Assembly: GCF_035989885.1 (NCBI RefSeq)
Contig: NZ_CP108520.1
Span: forward strand, 20,525 to 84,524
Reading direction: 5' to 3'
Length of the DNA: 64,000 bases
DNA from: Streptomyces sp. NBC_01232
GTDB taxonomy: Bacteria > Actinomycetota > Actinomycetes > Streptomycetales > Streptomycetaceae
Shown here: one piece after another, positions 16,937 to 26,177 of the stretch
Position numbering within the stretch: position 1 is the stretch's first letter
How the letters are laid out: the number at the start of each line of letters is the position of its first letter
Translations under genes and position numbers: made by a program
Notes under the pieces: model-generated
Database searches by the model: none
The model's input: the letters and a program-made list of their open reading frames with translations, nothing else
What the model was told of the DNA's origin: nothing

Positions 16937-17467
16937 TCAGACGGTCGGAGACCCGGTGTAGTCGTGGCGTTGGTAGCCCCGCCCGTCGCCGTGCCAGTCC
17001 AGGAACAGCACCGAGTCCCCCAGCGCTCCGCGGCCGGCCCGGTGGCTGATCGTCGGCGTTCGATAGTGGCCGTCGTAGTTCGCGTTGGACGTGCTGTCCT
17101 CCAGCCGCTCCTCGAGCCCAGGGAAATCGCGCTCGACCACCACGGGGTCGGTGCCCTCCCGGGATTGCTTGATCTGCAACCGCAGCTTGGCCCCGTCGAA
17201 GATCGTCGGGTCGTCCACCTCGCGGAACGCCGGGCCGTCCCAATTCACCTCGGCGTACGCGTACACGGTGCCCCCGGACCGGGCTGCACACGTCCGTACC
17301 GTCACCTTCCAGTTGTCCGGCCACGGCCCGTCATAGCCGCTGTCGTCAATGTCCCTCGTGCTGCTGGCGCACTTGTAGGCCGGGGCCGCCATGGCGGTGG
17401 GAGCGGCCGGCGCCGCCACCGCCACCACGGCCACCGCGGCCACCGCCGCGCGCTTGATGGTGCTCAT
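16937..17467 (-). CDS. secreted hypothetical protein
   Basis: Encodes 176 residues with a signal peptide ending near AAPTAMA-APAYKC. The mature part is a beta-rich domain with three Cys residues and a C-terminus rich in Gly/Asp/Tyr (FLDWHGDGRGYQRHDY). It lies just after the end of the conjugation operon with a 97-bp gap and may have its own promoter. No family recognised. Confidence 0.65.
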   Translation of the reverse strand: MSTIKRAAVAAVAVVAVAAPAAPTAMAAPAYKCASSTRDIDDSGYDGPWPDNWKVTVRTCAARSGGTVYAYAEVNWDGPAFREVDDPTIFDGAKLRLQIKQSREGTDPVVVERDFPGLEERLEDSTSNANYDGHYRTPTISHRAGRGALGDSVLFLDWHGDGRGYQRHDYTGSPTV

Positions 17468-17564
17468 GCCCGGTCAATGCCGGGACCGCGGAAGCGACAC
17501 GGCCCCGCCCCGAAACCGCCTCGGACGAGCGACCCCGGCGCCCGGGCGTCGATCGCACGTCCGG

Positions 17565-18380
17565 TCAGCCGGAAGCGGGTACCGCGCCGGTCCAGGCGAG
17601 TACGTCGTCGCGGCGGTAGTCCTCGCCGAGAATGGCCAGCATGTCCGCCAGCCGGCCCGCGAGGTCGGCAGCCGCCTCCGGGGACTCCTTGCGGAGCAGG
17701 TGCCAGCAGGCATGCGCGTTGCGGGCCGTACGGATCGTGTCGGCCTCGGGACGGTACCGGGCGGCCTGGCAGCGCAGGGCGGTCGTGATGAGCAGCTCCG
17801 TGGTCCCGCGCCAGTCGGTGCGCTGGCAGAGGGTGAGCCATGCCCGGGCGGTCAGCACGGTGACGGTGGCGGCGTCCTCGCCGAACCAGCCGGCCAGGGC
17901 GGTCTCCAGCTTGTAGGCGAGGGCGACCGCGGTGGGCAGGTCCCCTTCCGCGTGCGCGGACCACACGGCCGCCCACATCTCCCGGTACGCCTCGACCTCA
18001 AGGAGGAGCGCGGGCAGGACGGCCGGGGCCGGGGGAGCCGTGGCGATAGCAGGGGTCGGGGGCGCGGGGGGTGCGGGGCGTTCCTTCACGGGGGCGGGTG
18101 CTGCGGGGTGCTCGGCGACGTCGACAACGGTCCCGTCCGGGCAAACGATCATGTTCCAGGGGGTGGGGCAGGCCGGCTCTACGGCGCGGGCGCGCACTGG
18201 TCGCCCCGCCAGGGCCGCCCGAACGCGCAGCTCAGACAGCCCGCCTGCACGCAGTGCCTCGATGTCGGAGCCGGTGGCGATCTCCTCTCCGTCCAGGGTG
18301 AGGGCGAGCCCGTGTTCCTCGTCGGATCGGATCATCAGCGCGTACAGCGGTGTCGCGGGGACGGTGCTCGATTTCCGCAT
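17565..18380 (-). CDS. hypothetical protein, last gene of the conjugation operon
   Basis: Encodes 271 residues. Its start lies three bases after the stop of the wall-hydrolase gene. The N-terminal 90 residues form a compact domain (YALMIRSDEEHGLALTLDGE; WNMIVCPDGTVVDV). A Pro/Ala linker (95-125) separates it from a helical, TPR-like C-terminal domain (EVEAYREMWAAVWSAHAEGD; RNAHACWHLLRKESPEAAAD). Position links it to transfer, but no family is recognised. Confidence 0.6.
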   Translation of the reverse strand: MRKSSTVPATPLYALMIRSDEEHGLALTLDGEEIATGSDIEALRAGGLSELRVRAALAGRPVRARAVEPACPTPWNMIVCPDGTVVDVAEHPAAPAPVKERPAPPAPPTPAIATAPPAPAVLPALLLEVEAYREMWAAVWSAHAEGDLPTAVALAYKLETALAGWFGEDAATVTVLTARAWLTLCQRTDWRGTTELLITTALRCQAARYRPEADTIRTARNAHACWHLLRKESPEAAADLAGRLADMLAILGEDYRRDDVLAWTGAVPASG

Positions 18381-18383
18381 CTC

Positions 18384-19553
18384 TCATGCCCCTTTGGGGA
18401 AATAGGGGGGCGCCCAACCGACATAGCGGCCGCCCCATTTGGATTCAATGTCTGATGCCGGGATTACGTCGACGTATCCGGGGCGGGCCACATCGTTACT
18501 GATGATCATTCCGTCGCCGAGGTATACCGATACGTGGCCGTGGGGGTTTCTCGTCTCCCAGTACATGAGTGCGCCGGGGGGAACGTCTCGAGATCCCGGG
18601 TGTTTCATGTGGGCGGGCATGACGTGATAGTGGGTGATTGCCGAGGTCACGCCTGCGGCTCGCCATCCGTGGACTCGTGCAGCGAATTCGAGGCAGCGCC
18701 GGTACCAGATTTTCTGATTCAGGGCGGGTTGCTCTTTCGCCCATGCGATCGCGGCTTCCGTGCTGCGGCGGTTCTTCACCTCCTGGGGCCAGTCGGAGGC
18801 GGCGTCATGGAAGGGCGCCCCAGCGGGTGTCTCGCCGGTGGGCGTGCACTCTCCCGGTGCCGTCTCGCCGGGGGCGGTCGGCTGTGCCCACTCCGGGAGC
18901 TGACCTGTCACGGATCCGAGCCGCTCCAGGTTGATGCCGGCGTTCCGGGCGACGCCTTCGGCCTGGCCGCGGCGGGTGGCGTAGAGCTGGGGGTAGAGGG
19001 AGCGCTGGACGCGTTGCGCCGCCGCGCCTGGCTCCAGCATCGGCCAGGCCGGGATGTCGACCAGGCCGGGCGGCCGGCCCTTGTTCCCGCCAAAGAACAG
19101 TCCCGCGGAGACGGGCGGGTTGGTGACCTCGGCCGGGGTTCCCCATCCTTGCGAGGGCCTTTGCTGAAACAGTCCGAGGGAATCCAGATCGCCGTGATTG
19201 AGGTTTTGGAGGCCGCTTTCCTGTAGGGCAGTCATGAGTGCAATCAGCGAGGCGCGACCGGGAAGTCCCCTTTTCTGGGCCACTTCGTCAATGATTTTCG
19301 CGTGATAGATCTGCTGGGCGAGGATGGGGGCCGGAATCTTTCCGGGGTTCATATTGGGGAGGCCGGGAGACTCGCACCCGCCGCCGCTGTTCTTTCCGTC
19401 GGCCGCCTTCTTAGCGGCGCCTGCAATCAGGGTGGTGGTGCCGAGGCCGAGCATGCCAATCAGGGCGAGGGCCGCGCCGATGCAGCCGGCCTTGGCGAGG
19501 AACGGCGCACTCGCGCGGGCGGCAGCGGCCTCGGCGGCGTCGCGGACGTCCAC
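18384..19553 (-). CDS. conjugation cell-wall hydrolase (transglycosylase plus NlpC/CHAP-like domain)
   Basis: Encodes 389 residues. One TM helix near residues 24-46 anchors it. Residues about 90-200 resemble a lytic-transglycosylase-like domain (LIALMTALQESGLQNLNHGD, then SLGLFQQRPSQGWG). Residues 270-389 look like an NlpC/P60 or CHAP peptidase: Cys in YRRCLEFAARVHGW, His in PHGHVSVYLGDG and a later Asp/Asn. It would open peptidoglycan locally for the transfer channel, the VirB1/CwlT role. It abuts the VirB8-like gene at 19554. Confidence 0.8.
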   Translation of the reverse strand: MDVRDAAEAAAARASAPFLAKAGCIGAALALIGMLGLGTTTLIAGAAKKAADGKNSGGGCESPGLPNMNPGKIPAPILAQQIYHAKIIDEVAQKRGLPGRASLIALMTALQESGLQNLNHGDLDSLGLFQQRPSQGWGTPAEVTNPPVSAGLFFGGNKGRPPGLVDIPAWPMLEPGAAAQRVQRSLYPQLYATRRGQAEGVARNAGINLERLGSVTGQLPEWAQPTAPGETAPGECTPTGETPAGAPFHDAASDWPQEVKNRRSTEAAIAWAKEQPALNQKIWYRRCLEFAARVHGWRAAGVTSAITHYHVMPAHMKHPGSRDVPPGALMYWETRNPHGHVSVYLGDGMIISNDVARPGYVDVIPASDIESKWGGRYVGWAPPYFPKGA

Positions 19554-20291
19554 TCAGACCCCCAGCACCCGGGACACCCGCCACCCTGCGGTCGTGCGCG
19601 TGAGCTCCACCCGCAGCGTGTCCGTGCGCCGGCTGTTCTCGTCCCCGGCCACGTCCACCTCGGCGGCGGCGAGCCGCCAGACCTGGGCCGCGTTGTCGGG
19701 CGGCAGATCGGGGCCAGCCGGCCGGACGGCGACACCGGTCACGCGGGTGGCCTCCCCGCGGCTGACCTGCTGCCCCCACCCGGCCGGGGTGTGCTCGGTG
19801 AGGTTGCGGGTCAGGTCCTCCGTCGCCCACGCGGCGGCCCGGCGGACGCTGGCCCGGTGCGTCTGGTCCGCCAGCGGGTCACGGGTGAGGTAGGCGCGCG
19901 TCCATGCCGCGGCGACGTCTTCCGGCTCGGTGTCGGCCGGGACGGACGGGGCCGGCGGCGGGGCGGGCGCGGCCGTCGGCGTGGCCGAGGGGGCGGGGGT
20001 GGGTGGGCGGTTGTCGCCTCCGTCGGGCTCGCCCCCGCACCGGGCGAGGACGCCGAGGACCAGGACCAGGAGCACGACCAGGAGCAGCGCGGCCGGGTGC
20101 ACGGGGCGTGCGCGTACGGCCGTGACGGCGGCCGCGCGCTGTCGGCGAGCGGCTCGGCGGCGGGTGCGGCGCCACCGCCGCCGGGACGTGCCCGGGGGCG
20201 GTTCATCGTCTGCGTCGGGCAGGGCGGCGAGGAGCGCCCGCCAGTCGGGGGCAGGCCCGTCAGGGTCATGGTCGGGGTGGTGCTTGGCCAT
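19554..20291 (-). CDS. TcpC/VirB8-like conjugation protein
   Basis: Encodes 245 residues. A basic cytosolic N-terminus (RRRWRRTRRRAARRQ) precedes one TM helix (LLLVVLLVLVLGVLA), a Pro/Ala linker and an extracytoplasmic alpha/beta domain (residues 130-245) with VAAAWTRAYL and TLRVELTRTTAGWRVSRVLGV. This matches the NTF2-like fold of VirB8/TcpC proteins that scaffold Gram-positive type IV systems. A second protein of the same plan is encoded at 26178. Confidence 0.65.
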   Translation of the reverse strand: MAKHHPDHDPDGPAPDWRALLAALPDADDEPPPGTSRRRWRRTRRRAARRQRAAAVTAVRARPVHPAALLLVVLLVLVLGVLARCGGEPDGGDNRPPTPAPSATPTAAPAPPPAPSVPADTEPEDVAAAWTRAYLTRDPLADQTHRASVRRAAAWATEDLTRNLTEHTPAGWGQQVSRGEATRVTGVAVRPAGPDLPPDNAAQVWRLAAAEVDVAGDENSRRTDTLRVELTRTTAGWRVSRVLGV

Positions 20292-20309
20292 GGGGTGTCA
20301 CTCCTCCCT

Positions 20310-22304
20310 TCAGGTGTGCGGGGGCGGTTGGGGCAGGGGCGGCTGTGTCCATCCGCGGGGCGGGGGTGGGGGGACGCGGCGGCCGGTGCGCAGCCGTTGG
20401 GTACGGGGCTGCGGGGTCTGGGCGCGGCGGCTGCTGGGGGCCGGGGGCTGCGTCGCCTTCCGAGCCCTCTGGGGGCGGTTGGGGGTGCTCCCCGCCGTGG
20501 GCGACATCCGCATGGGCCCGCCGGGCAGCTGCTGGTTGGCGGGGGTGGTCGGCGCGGGGATGGTCCGGGCCGTCGGGGAGTGCACCGGGGTCTGCTGTCC
20601 CTGCCCCTGTCCGGACGGAGGGGGGATGGTCCGTGCGGTGGACGAGCGAGCCGGGGTCTGCTGTCCCTGGCCGCGCTGCGCTCCGGCCGAGGTGGTGCGT
20701 GCGGTGCGGCGGCCGGCCGCGGCAAGGGTGGTGCCTGGTCCGGTGCCGCCCGGTCCGGTGCCGCGCCCGGGGCCCGTTCCCGTGCCGGGGCGGGGCGGGC
20801 GGCCGCCTGCCGGCGGGGGTGGGGGCGGCGGGGCGGGCGGGCGGGGCAGGCCGGTCCGCGGCGGAGCGGGGCGCCGGTGGCGGCGTTCCACCGCGTCGCC
20901 GAGCCGGCGCGAAAGGCGGCCCGGGGTCCGCAGGACGCGGCCGGCGTGACGGCTGAGGCTGCGGGTTGCCAGTGCGCCGAGCAGCGCGCCCGCGCCGTTT
21001 CCGCCGGCGGGGCCGGCGCCTCCGACAATGCTGGTCAGGATGCCTCGGTACTTGAACGCCGAGATCGCGCCCGCGATGGAGAGGGCCGAGCATCCGAGCC
21101 ACCCGTACGTCGGCATCGCGAGGGCGGTGACCATCTGAATGATCATTACTGCGCCGGCGGTCAGGGTGGTGATCGCGGATTGCATGACGACGCCGACAAG
21201 GGCGTCCGCCCACCGCACGCCCCACTGGCGGGGCCGGCCCGGGATCACCCACAGCGCTGCGAACAGCGGCCCCACCACCAGCAGGAACAGCGCGGCCATC
21301 ATCGCCGCGATGCTGCCGAAGAGCAGGACGATCAAGAGCAGCCCGAAGAGCAACGCGACGGGGACGGCGATGACCAGGACTCCGGCCCGTTCCAGGGGGC
21401 GGTGCCCCTGGCGATAGGACTGCGACTCGGCACCGACGTCGCCGTCGTCCAGGTTCTCCTTCAGGTATTCCTTCCGCTTCTCCAAGTCAGTGCCGAGGTC
21501 GAGCACCTTGCGCCCGTGCTCCCGGCAGAGCTGCATCGACCCGAACTCCGCCAAACACCACGGGACGCCGACGTAGACCCGCCACACGGTGTCGGTGGCT
21601 CGGCGGACCACCCGGTCCGAGGCGTCACCGGGGTACGTCGTCGTGTGCCCGAGGGCGAATGGGGTCTTCTCGATCCCTCCGCCGGCCGAGCCGATCCCGG
21701 CGTCCGTGGCGGACATGGCAACTTCGGTGCCGAGCATGCGGCCGGAGTTCACCCCGTCCACCCATACCTGGGGCGTCGTGAGCAGGGTGGCCGCGGCCAC
21801 TGCGGAAACCAGCACCCAGGACAGGTCTGTGAACCCGCCCCCGTCGCCGCGCTGCGCCCGCAGGAACGCCACCAGGCCGCCGACTGCGAGAGCGGAAGGG
21901 AACAGTCCGGCCATCACCGCGCCCGCGCTGCCGCTGATCGCCTGCGTCAGGGGGCCCTGCACCTCGGGCAGGTCGGTCATCCCGAAGGTCCAGCCGGCCA
22001 GCGTGGAGACGGCGGAGCCGATGGTGACCAGCAGCACGAGGAGGACGTCCGCGATCATGTGCAGGGCGGGGTCCAGGAAGTCGAACTGCCCGTAGTCCTT
22101 GTCGAGTCGCCAGGTCAGTAGGTGCGGATAGGTCTCGTACATGGTTCCGCCGCCCGTGGGGGCGAGCGGGGCGGGGAGCAGCCCGCCCACCCCGTCCGGG
22201 TCGACGGTTTCGGCGTGCGCGGCCCCGGTCGTGACGGCAAGGGTGGTGACCACCGCTAGGGCGGGGAGGGCGAGGGTCCGGCCGCGCGGCATGCGCCGGC
22301 TCAT
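20310..22304 (-). CDS. TrbL/VirB6-like conjugation membrane protein
   Basis: Encodes 664 residues from the ATG at 22304, which overlaps the previous stop. It has a signal peptide-like start, then about seven TM helices between residues 60 and 450 (IADVLLVLLVTIGSAVSTLAG; LFGLLLIVLLFGSIAAMMAA; FAALWVIPGRPRQWG). The extracytoplasmic loop contains YVGVPWCLAEFGSMQLCREHG, typical of actinobacterial TrbL-like proteins. The last 200 residues are a Pro/Gly/Arg/Gln-rich cytosolic tail. The expected role is the inner-membrane channel of the mating apparatus. Confidence 0.8.
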   Translation of the reverse strand: MSRRMPRGRTLALPALAVVTTLAVTTGAAHAETVDPDGVGGLLPAPLAPTGGGTMYETYPHLLTWRLDKDYGQFDFLDPALHMIADVLLVLLVTIGSAVSTLAGWTFGMTDLPEVQGPLTQAISGSAGAVMAGLFPSALAVGGLVAFLRAQRGDGGGFTDLSWVLVSAVAAATLLTTPQVWVDGVNSGRMLGTEVAMSATDAGIGSAGGGIEKTPFALGHTTTYPGDASDRVVRRATDTVWRVYVGVPWCLAEFGSMQLCREHGRKVLDLGTDLEKRKEYLKENLDDGDVGAESQSYRQGHRPLERAGVLVIAVPVALLFGLLLIVLLFGSIAAMMAALFLLVVGPLFAALWVIPGRPRQWGVRWADALVGVVMQSAITTLTAGAVMIIQMVTALAMPTYGWLGCSALSIAGAISAFKYRGILTSIVGGAGPAGGNGAGALLGALATRSLSRHAGRVLRTPGRLSRRLGDAVERRHRRPAPPRTGLPRPPAPPPPPPPAGGRPPRPGTGTGPGRGTGPGGTGPGTTLAAAGRRTARTTSAGAQRGQGQQTPARSSTARTIPPPSGQGQGQQTPVHSPTARTIPAPTTPANQQLPGGPMRMSPTAGSTPNRPQRARKATQPPAPSSRRAQTPQPRTQRLRTGRRVPPPPPRGWTQPPLPQPPPHT

Positions 22305-22822
22305 CCGGCCACCCGGCTCAGGGCGGAGGCGGCCGGGTCTGCGGAGTGCGTCAGGTCGGTGTCGGCCACGTCCTCGCGCTGCTCCACCCACCAGGTACCG
22401 CCGGCTTCGGTCATGCGCAGGGCCGTGAAGGACGTCCGGGCCGGCTTGCCGGGCCAGGTGACGGTGTGGGTGGTGATCACGCCCCATCCCGCCGGGTGGT
22501 CGGACGTCGCCGGTACGCGGGTGGGCGGCCGGTCCAGGAGGACGGGGCCGATCGCCGGGCCGGACGGGTCCGGGGGTTCGGGGGTGGGGTGCCGGTCGTG
22601 GCAGGCGGTGCGGCGGGCGGCCGTCATCAGGTCGCAGGCCGTGGTCCAGTCGTCGGCGACCACCGCCCCCATGTAGGTGCGGGCGCGGTCGGCTGCGACG
22701 GCGGACGGGTCCGCGGCCGGTGGCGGGGCGCTGTTCTTCTCGCTGGTGGTGCCGGAGCAGCCGGCGGCCAGGGCGGCGAGCAGGGCCAGGCCGAGGGCGG
22801 CGGTTCGCGGGCGGGCGGTCAT
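22301..22822 (-). CDS. conjugation-operon lipoprotein
   Basis: Encodes 173 residues from the ATG at 22822. The lipobox ALAAGC predicts a lipidated Cys near residue 19. The mature domain (YMGAVVADDWTTACDLMTAA; GGTWWVEQREDVADTD) has the pattern of an NTF2-like extracytoplasmic domain. It overlaps both neighbours by four bases, so it is translationally coupled to VirB4-like and TrbL-like genes. Likely a surface component of the mating channel. Confidence 0.7.
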   Translation of the reverse strand: MTARPRTAALGLALLAALAAGCSGTTSEKNSAPPPAADPSAVAADRARTYMGAVVADDWTTACDLMTAARRTACHDRHPTPEPPDPSGPAIGPVLLDRPPTRVPATSDHPAGWGVITTHTVTWPGKPARTSFTALRMTEAGGTWWVEQREDVADTDLTHSADPAASALSRVAG

Positions 22823-25347
22823 ACGTGCACTCCGTCGTGGGCGGCCTCGGCGTCCGTGTCTTCGGCGGCGCGGGGGGAGGTGTCGAGCAGGTCGAGGAGT
22901 TCGGCCGTGGGCACGTCCCACTGGACGGTTGCGGCGCCGAATCTCTGGTCTCGGGTGATCGAGTGGCCGTGCCGGGTCTCGTCTCCGTGGCCGTCGGCCA
23001 GGGACCGGATCCGTTCGCGGGTCTCCTTGCCGACCGGGAGCCCCAGCAGCTCCGCAAGCGCGTCCTGCTGCGGCGCGCTGGTGAGCTGAAACCCGACAAC
23101 CATGGCCAGCTGCTCGATGACGCCGGGGAGCATCAGCAGCCCGGTGGCATCCTGCGTGTCGAGCCCGAACCTGACGCCCAGCGCGCGGCCGACCCTGGCG
23201 ATGTAGTCGAGGAAGTGCCGGCCCTGGACTGTGCCGGTGAGCACGTGCACCTCAGGCACCATGATCACTTTTGCGAGGGTGCGCAGGTCGGGCCGGCCGG
23301 CGGTGGTGACCCCGTACGCCAGGAGCGAGTGCATCACCGCGACGGACAGGGCCTGTACGGACGTCCACCGTTCCCGCTCCTCACCGGGACCGGGCAGGGA
23401 CAGGCCGGGGAGTTGGACGACCCATACGCCCGGCTGTGTGGTCAGCGGCGGGACGGCGCCGGGCTGCGGGCGCCCCATGAACAGCGCCCCGTGCGGGGTC
23501 TGGGACAGCTCGTAGAGCGCTTCACCGGTCGCGGCGGCCACGGCGTCCGCCGAGTCGCGCAGGTGCTGGACGACCTGCCACGTCGCGGGGTTCGGGGAAC
23601 TGCTGATCACGGCATTGGTGGCGGCCTGCAGAGCTACCTCGGCGCCGGCAGCCCGCAGGTGTGCCGGGGTCACCAGCGACAGCTGCGCGGGTACTTCGGC
23701 GCGGGCGGCGTCGCGGCCGGCTTCGGCCAGGAGCGGGATCAGGTCGGCGGCCCCGGCGTGCGCGCGGCTCATCTGCACCAGCCGGGACGGCAGTCCGTAC
23801 CGGTCCGCCGCGGCCGCCAGCCCGCCAAGGTCTCCCTTGAAGTCCAGGGCCAGCACCCACGCACCGGAGTGGGCGGCCTCCAGGGCCATCATCATTCCGG
23901 CGGTCGTTTTGCCCTTCCCGGACCGGCCGATGTAGGCGACGGTCGTTGCGTCGCGGCCGTCCGCCAGCGGTGGCAGGCGCACCACGCCCGGCGTCGAGCC
24001 GGTCAGGTAGCCGATCACGGGACCGTGGTCAGAACCGACCCGTGCCCCGCCCCACCACCAGGCCCCCGCCATGGCGGCCGTGTCGCGGACGTGCCCGAGG
24101 TCGGGCACCCGCACCCGGTCCCCCGGCCACGTCTCCACCCACAAGGCGCGCTGCTCGTCCACGCCGACCTGCACCGTGATCCCAAGGTCCGCGTAGTGGG
24201 CGGACACCGCGTCCACCCGCGCCCGCAGGTCCTCCAGGCCGATCGTGGACGTGACGACCAGCCGGGGGTGGTCCTCGACCAGGGACAGGTGCTCGCGCTC
24301 CAGATCGCCGCGCAACTCCGCCATGGCCTCGCCTGCATCGGTGATGACCTGCCCGGGGTCACCGATGGCGTGCGTGGACGCGCTGTGGGTCTGTTCGCGC
24401 ACCAGCTTCGCGGTCTCGTCGGTGCGCGCGATGGCCTGCCGTTTGGGCAGGACCCGCAGCCGTACGGACGCCTCCGGGCTCACCGGCGCCAGCCGGCCGA
24501 CCGCGTCGCCCTGGTCCTCGTCGTCGGGCGGAAGGTAGGAGACCTCCGCCAGGATGCGCAGCCACTCCCCCGGCCCCGGACTCAGCATGCGCTCCGGGAA
24601 AGCAACCATCGGGAGCACGGCCACCCACGCCGCTACGTCGCCGGCGGCGTCGACCATCCGCAGATGATCGGGGTAGGGCAGAACGCGGCCGCGGGTCAGC
24701 GCGGCCAGCGCGGCACCGGTCACCAGAGATCGGCCGTCCACCGGGGCCGGCACACCCCGGTGCTGCTCCCGGGTGACCATCCAGGCCAGCAGTTCCACCG
24801 TGGCGGCCGAGCAGCGCCAGGGCGAGGACTCCAGCCGGCGGCCGAGGCGCCGGGCGGCGGCGTGCCAGGTCGCGAGTTCCCGCGCGGGCACCCCCGAGGA
24901 CGAGACCCCGGCGGCCTCCGTGATGCGGCGGCCGGCCGGGCGCCGGCGGGCGCCGAGGCGGACGCCGAGCAGGACGTGGCGGATCGGCAGGGCGATCTGG
25001 TCGAGGCGGGCGGCTCGGTCCTCCGCCCACTCCTCCCACTGGCCCGCCGTGTAGATCTCGGAGGCCTCGGCCCGGTAGTCGTCCGCGGAGTACGGCGACC
25101 ACAGCACCCGCAGGTGCACGTCCATCCCGGCCAGCACGGACGTGAGCGCGGTCTCGGCGCGGGCCTGCTCGGCGTCGCGCTCGTCCTCGCCCAGCAGATC
25201 GGAGTTGGACGTCTCGCACGTCCACCAGGCCCACGCGTCGGTGTCGGTGAGGATCAGGCCGTCCGTGATCCCCTCGTACCGCGGCGGCGGTGCGGACCGC
25301 TCCCCGCCGACCCCCAGCAGGTTCGTGATCTTCCCCAGCACACTCAC
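22819..25347 (-). CDS. VirB4-like conjugation ATPase
   Basis: Encodes 842 residues from a GTG at 25347. The Walker A motif GRSGKGKTT is at about residues 474-482, followed by ALDFKGDLGGL. The expected Walker B region reads KVIMVPEVHVLTG, where Pro takes the place of the usual acidic residue before Glu. The N-terminal 440 residues match the VirB4/SCO6880-like N-domain. The enzyme would power substrate transfer or channel assembly at the inner membrane. It overlaps the PrgI-like gene by GTGA and the lipoprotein by ATGA. Confidence 0.85.
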   Translation of the reverse strand: MSVLGKITNLLGVGGERSAPPPRYEGITDGLILTDTDAWAWWTCETSNSDLLGEDERDAEQARAETALTSVLAGMDVHLRVLWSPYSADDYRAEASEIYTAGQWEEWAEDRAARLDQIALPIRHVLLGVRLGARRRPAGRRITEAAGVSSSGVPARELATWHAAARRLGRRLESSPWRCSAATVELLAWMVTREQHRGVPAPVDGRSLVTGAALAALTRGRVLPYPDHLRMVDAAGDVAAWVAVLPMVAFPERMLSPGPGEWLRILAEVSYLPPDDEDQGDAVGRLAPVSPEASVRLRVLPKRQAIARTDETAKLVREQTHSASTHAIGDPGQVITDAGEAMAELRGDLEREHLSLVEDHPRLVVTSTIGLEDLRARVDAVSAHYADLGITVQVGVDEQRALWVETWPGDRVRVPDLGHVRDTAAMAGAWWWGGARVGSDHGPVIGYLTGSTPGVVRLPPLADGRDATTVAYIGRSGKGKTTAGMMMALEAAHSGAWVLALDFKGDLGGLAAAADRYGLPSRLVQMSRAHAGAADLIPLLAEAGRDAARAEVPAQLSLVTPAHLRAAGAEVALQAATNAVISSSPNPATWQVVQHLRDSADAVAAATGEALYELSQTPHGALFMGRPQPGAVPPLTTQPGVWVVQLPGLSLPGPGEERERWTSVQALSVAVMHSLLAYGVTTAGRPDLRTLAKVIMVPEVHVLTGTVQGRHFLDYIARVGRALGVRFGLDTQDATGLLMLPGVIEQLAMVVGFQLTSAPQQDALAELLGLPVGKETRERIRSLADGHGDETRHGHSITRDQRFGAATVQWDVPTAELLDLLDTSPRAAEDTDAEAAHDGVHV

Positions 25348-25901
25348 GTGCTCTGCCCCTTCCTCCGGCCGCGCCCGGCGGCGATCTTCACCATGTGGTC
25401 CGGCCCGTACAGGCGGACCGTGTGCGCGAGTTCCACCGCCGGGCCGGCCGGCGGGACGGCCTCCGTGTCCGCCCCGCCTGCCAGCCGGCTCGCCAGCCGC
25501 GATCCGAGCGCCCGCGTCAGGGTCGGGGCGTGGCGCTCCCACCGGGCGGACCGCGGAATCCACTCCGACCGGTGCGCGACAACCCGGCCTCCGCAGATCA
25601 CCGGGCGGTGCCCGTGGACCTGGTAGTGCGCGCCGATGACCCACGTCGCCAGAACGGCGCGGCGGTCGCAGCTCTTCGACGGCTGCGCCCCCAGCACCGT
25701 GACGACCACGGGCGGGAGCAGGTAGAGGGTGAGCCACTGAACGGACGGGAACCCGATGGAGAGGAACAGCAGCCCGTCCCAGGAGGTGAATACGAGCACG
25801 CCTAGCAGCAGGGTCCTGCGGGAAACTCCCTGCCCGAGGTCTACGCCGAAGATTTCATGCTGTTTGGGTTCAAGTCGATTGAAGTAGCTGGTGTATGTCA
25901 T
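25344..25901 (-). CDS. PrgI/VirB3-like membrane protein
   Basis: Encodes 185 residues; AAGGG precedes the ATG at 25901. The N-terminus (YFNRLEPKQHEIFGVDLGQG) leads to two close TM helices (TLLLGVLVFTSWDGLLFLSIG and VQWLTLYLLPPVVVTVL). This is the organisation of PrgI/VirB3 proteins that sit next to VirB4. The C-terminal 100 residues are cytosolic with IGAHYQVHGHRPVICGGR. Direct overlap with the VirB4-like gene supports the call. Confidence 0.75.
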   Translation of the reverse strand: MTYTSYFNRLEPKQHEIFGVDLGQGVSRRTLLLGVLVFTSWDGLLFLSIGFPSVQWLTLYLLPPVVVTVLGAQPSKSCDRRAVLATWVIGAHYQVHGHRPVICGGRVVAHRSEWIPRSARWERHAPTLTRALGSRLASRLAGGADTEAVPPAGPAVELAHTVRLYGPDHMVKIAAGRGRRKGQST

Positions 25902-25912
25902 CCCTTGGCGCA

Positions 25913-26155
25913 TCAGCTCATGGCCGCTTTGGCGATATCGGATACGGTAGTGAGCGCCGTATCCGGGATGAGCACAAAGAAGGCCGAGAAGGCTGCTCCG
26001 CCAAAGAAGCTGAGCTTCTTATTGAAGTCGTCTTCCCACGACAGCTTGGTGGCCTTGATTGCGCAGCTACACATCAGGACGGCTGCACAGATCGGCATCA
26101 CAACGCTTTTCAGGCCGCTCCCGTTCACCACTGCGAGCATGAATTGTTCAGTCAC
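25913..26155 (-). CDS. 80-residue two-TM protein, VirB2/pilin-like
   Basis: Starts at a GTG seven bases after GGGAG. Two hydrophobic helices (VVMPICAAVLMCSCAI; FFGGAAFSAFFVLIP) flank a short charged loop (KLSWEDDFNKKL). Size, topology and position just before the VirB3-like gene fit the small pilin-like or channel peptide of Gram-positive type IV systems. Codons are less GC-biased than in the flanking genes. No cleavable signal is seen, so the pilin assignment is inference. Confidence 0.6.
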   Translation of the reverse strand: MTEQFMLAVVNGSGLKSVVMPICAAVLMCSCAIKATKLSWEDDFNKKLSFFGGAAFSAFFVLIPDTALTTVSDIAKAAMS

Positions 26156-26177
26156 TTTGTCTCTCCCTTTTCTCTTG

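Noticed and set aside
19302..22121. Very long plus-strand open frame opposite the conjugation genes
   Set aside because: It is the antisense of the TrbL-like, VirB8-like and wall-hydrolase genes; the open frame results from high GC. The minus-strand proteins have recognisable TM segments and motifs, this one has only low-complexity Gly/Arg sequence.
22720..25626. 968-codon plus-strand open frame
   Set aside because: Antisense shadow of the VirB4-like gene, whose Walker A motif and family pattern are clear on the minus strand.
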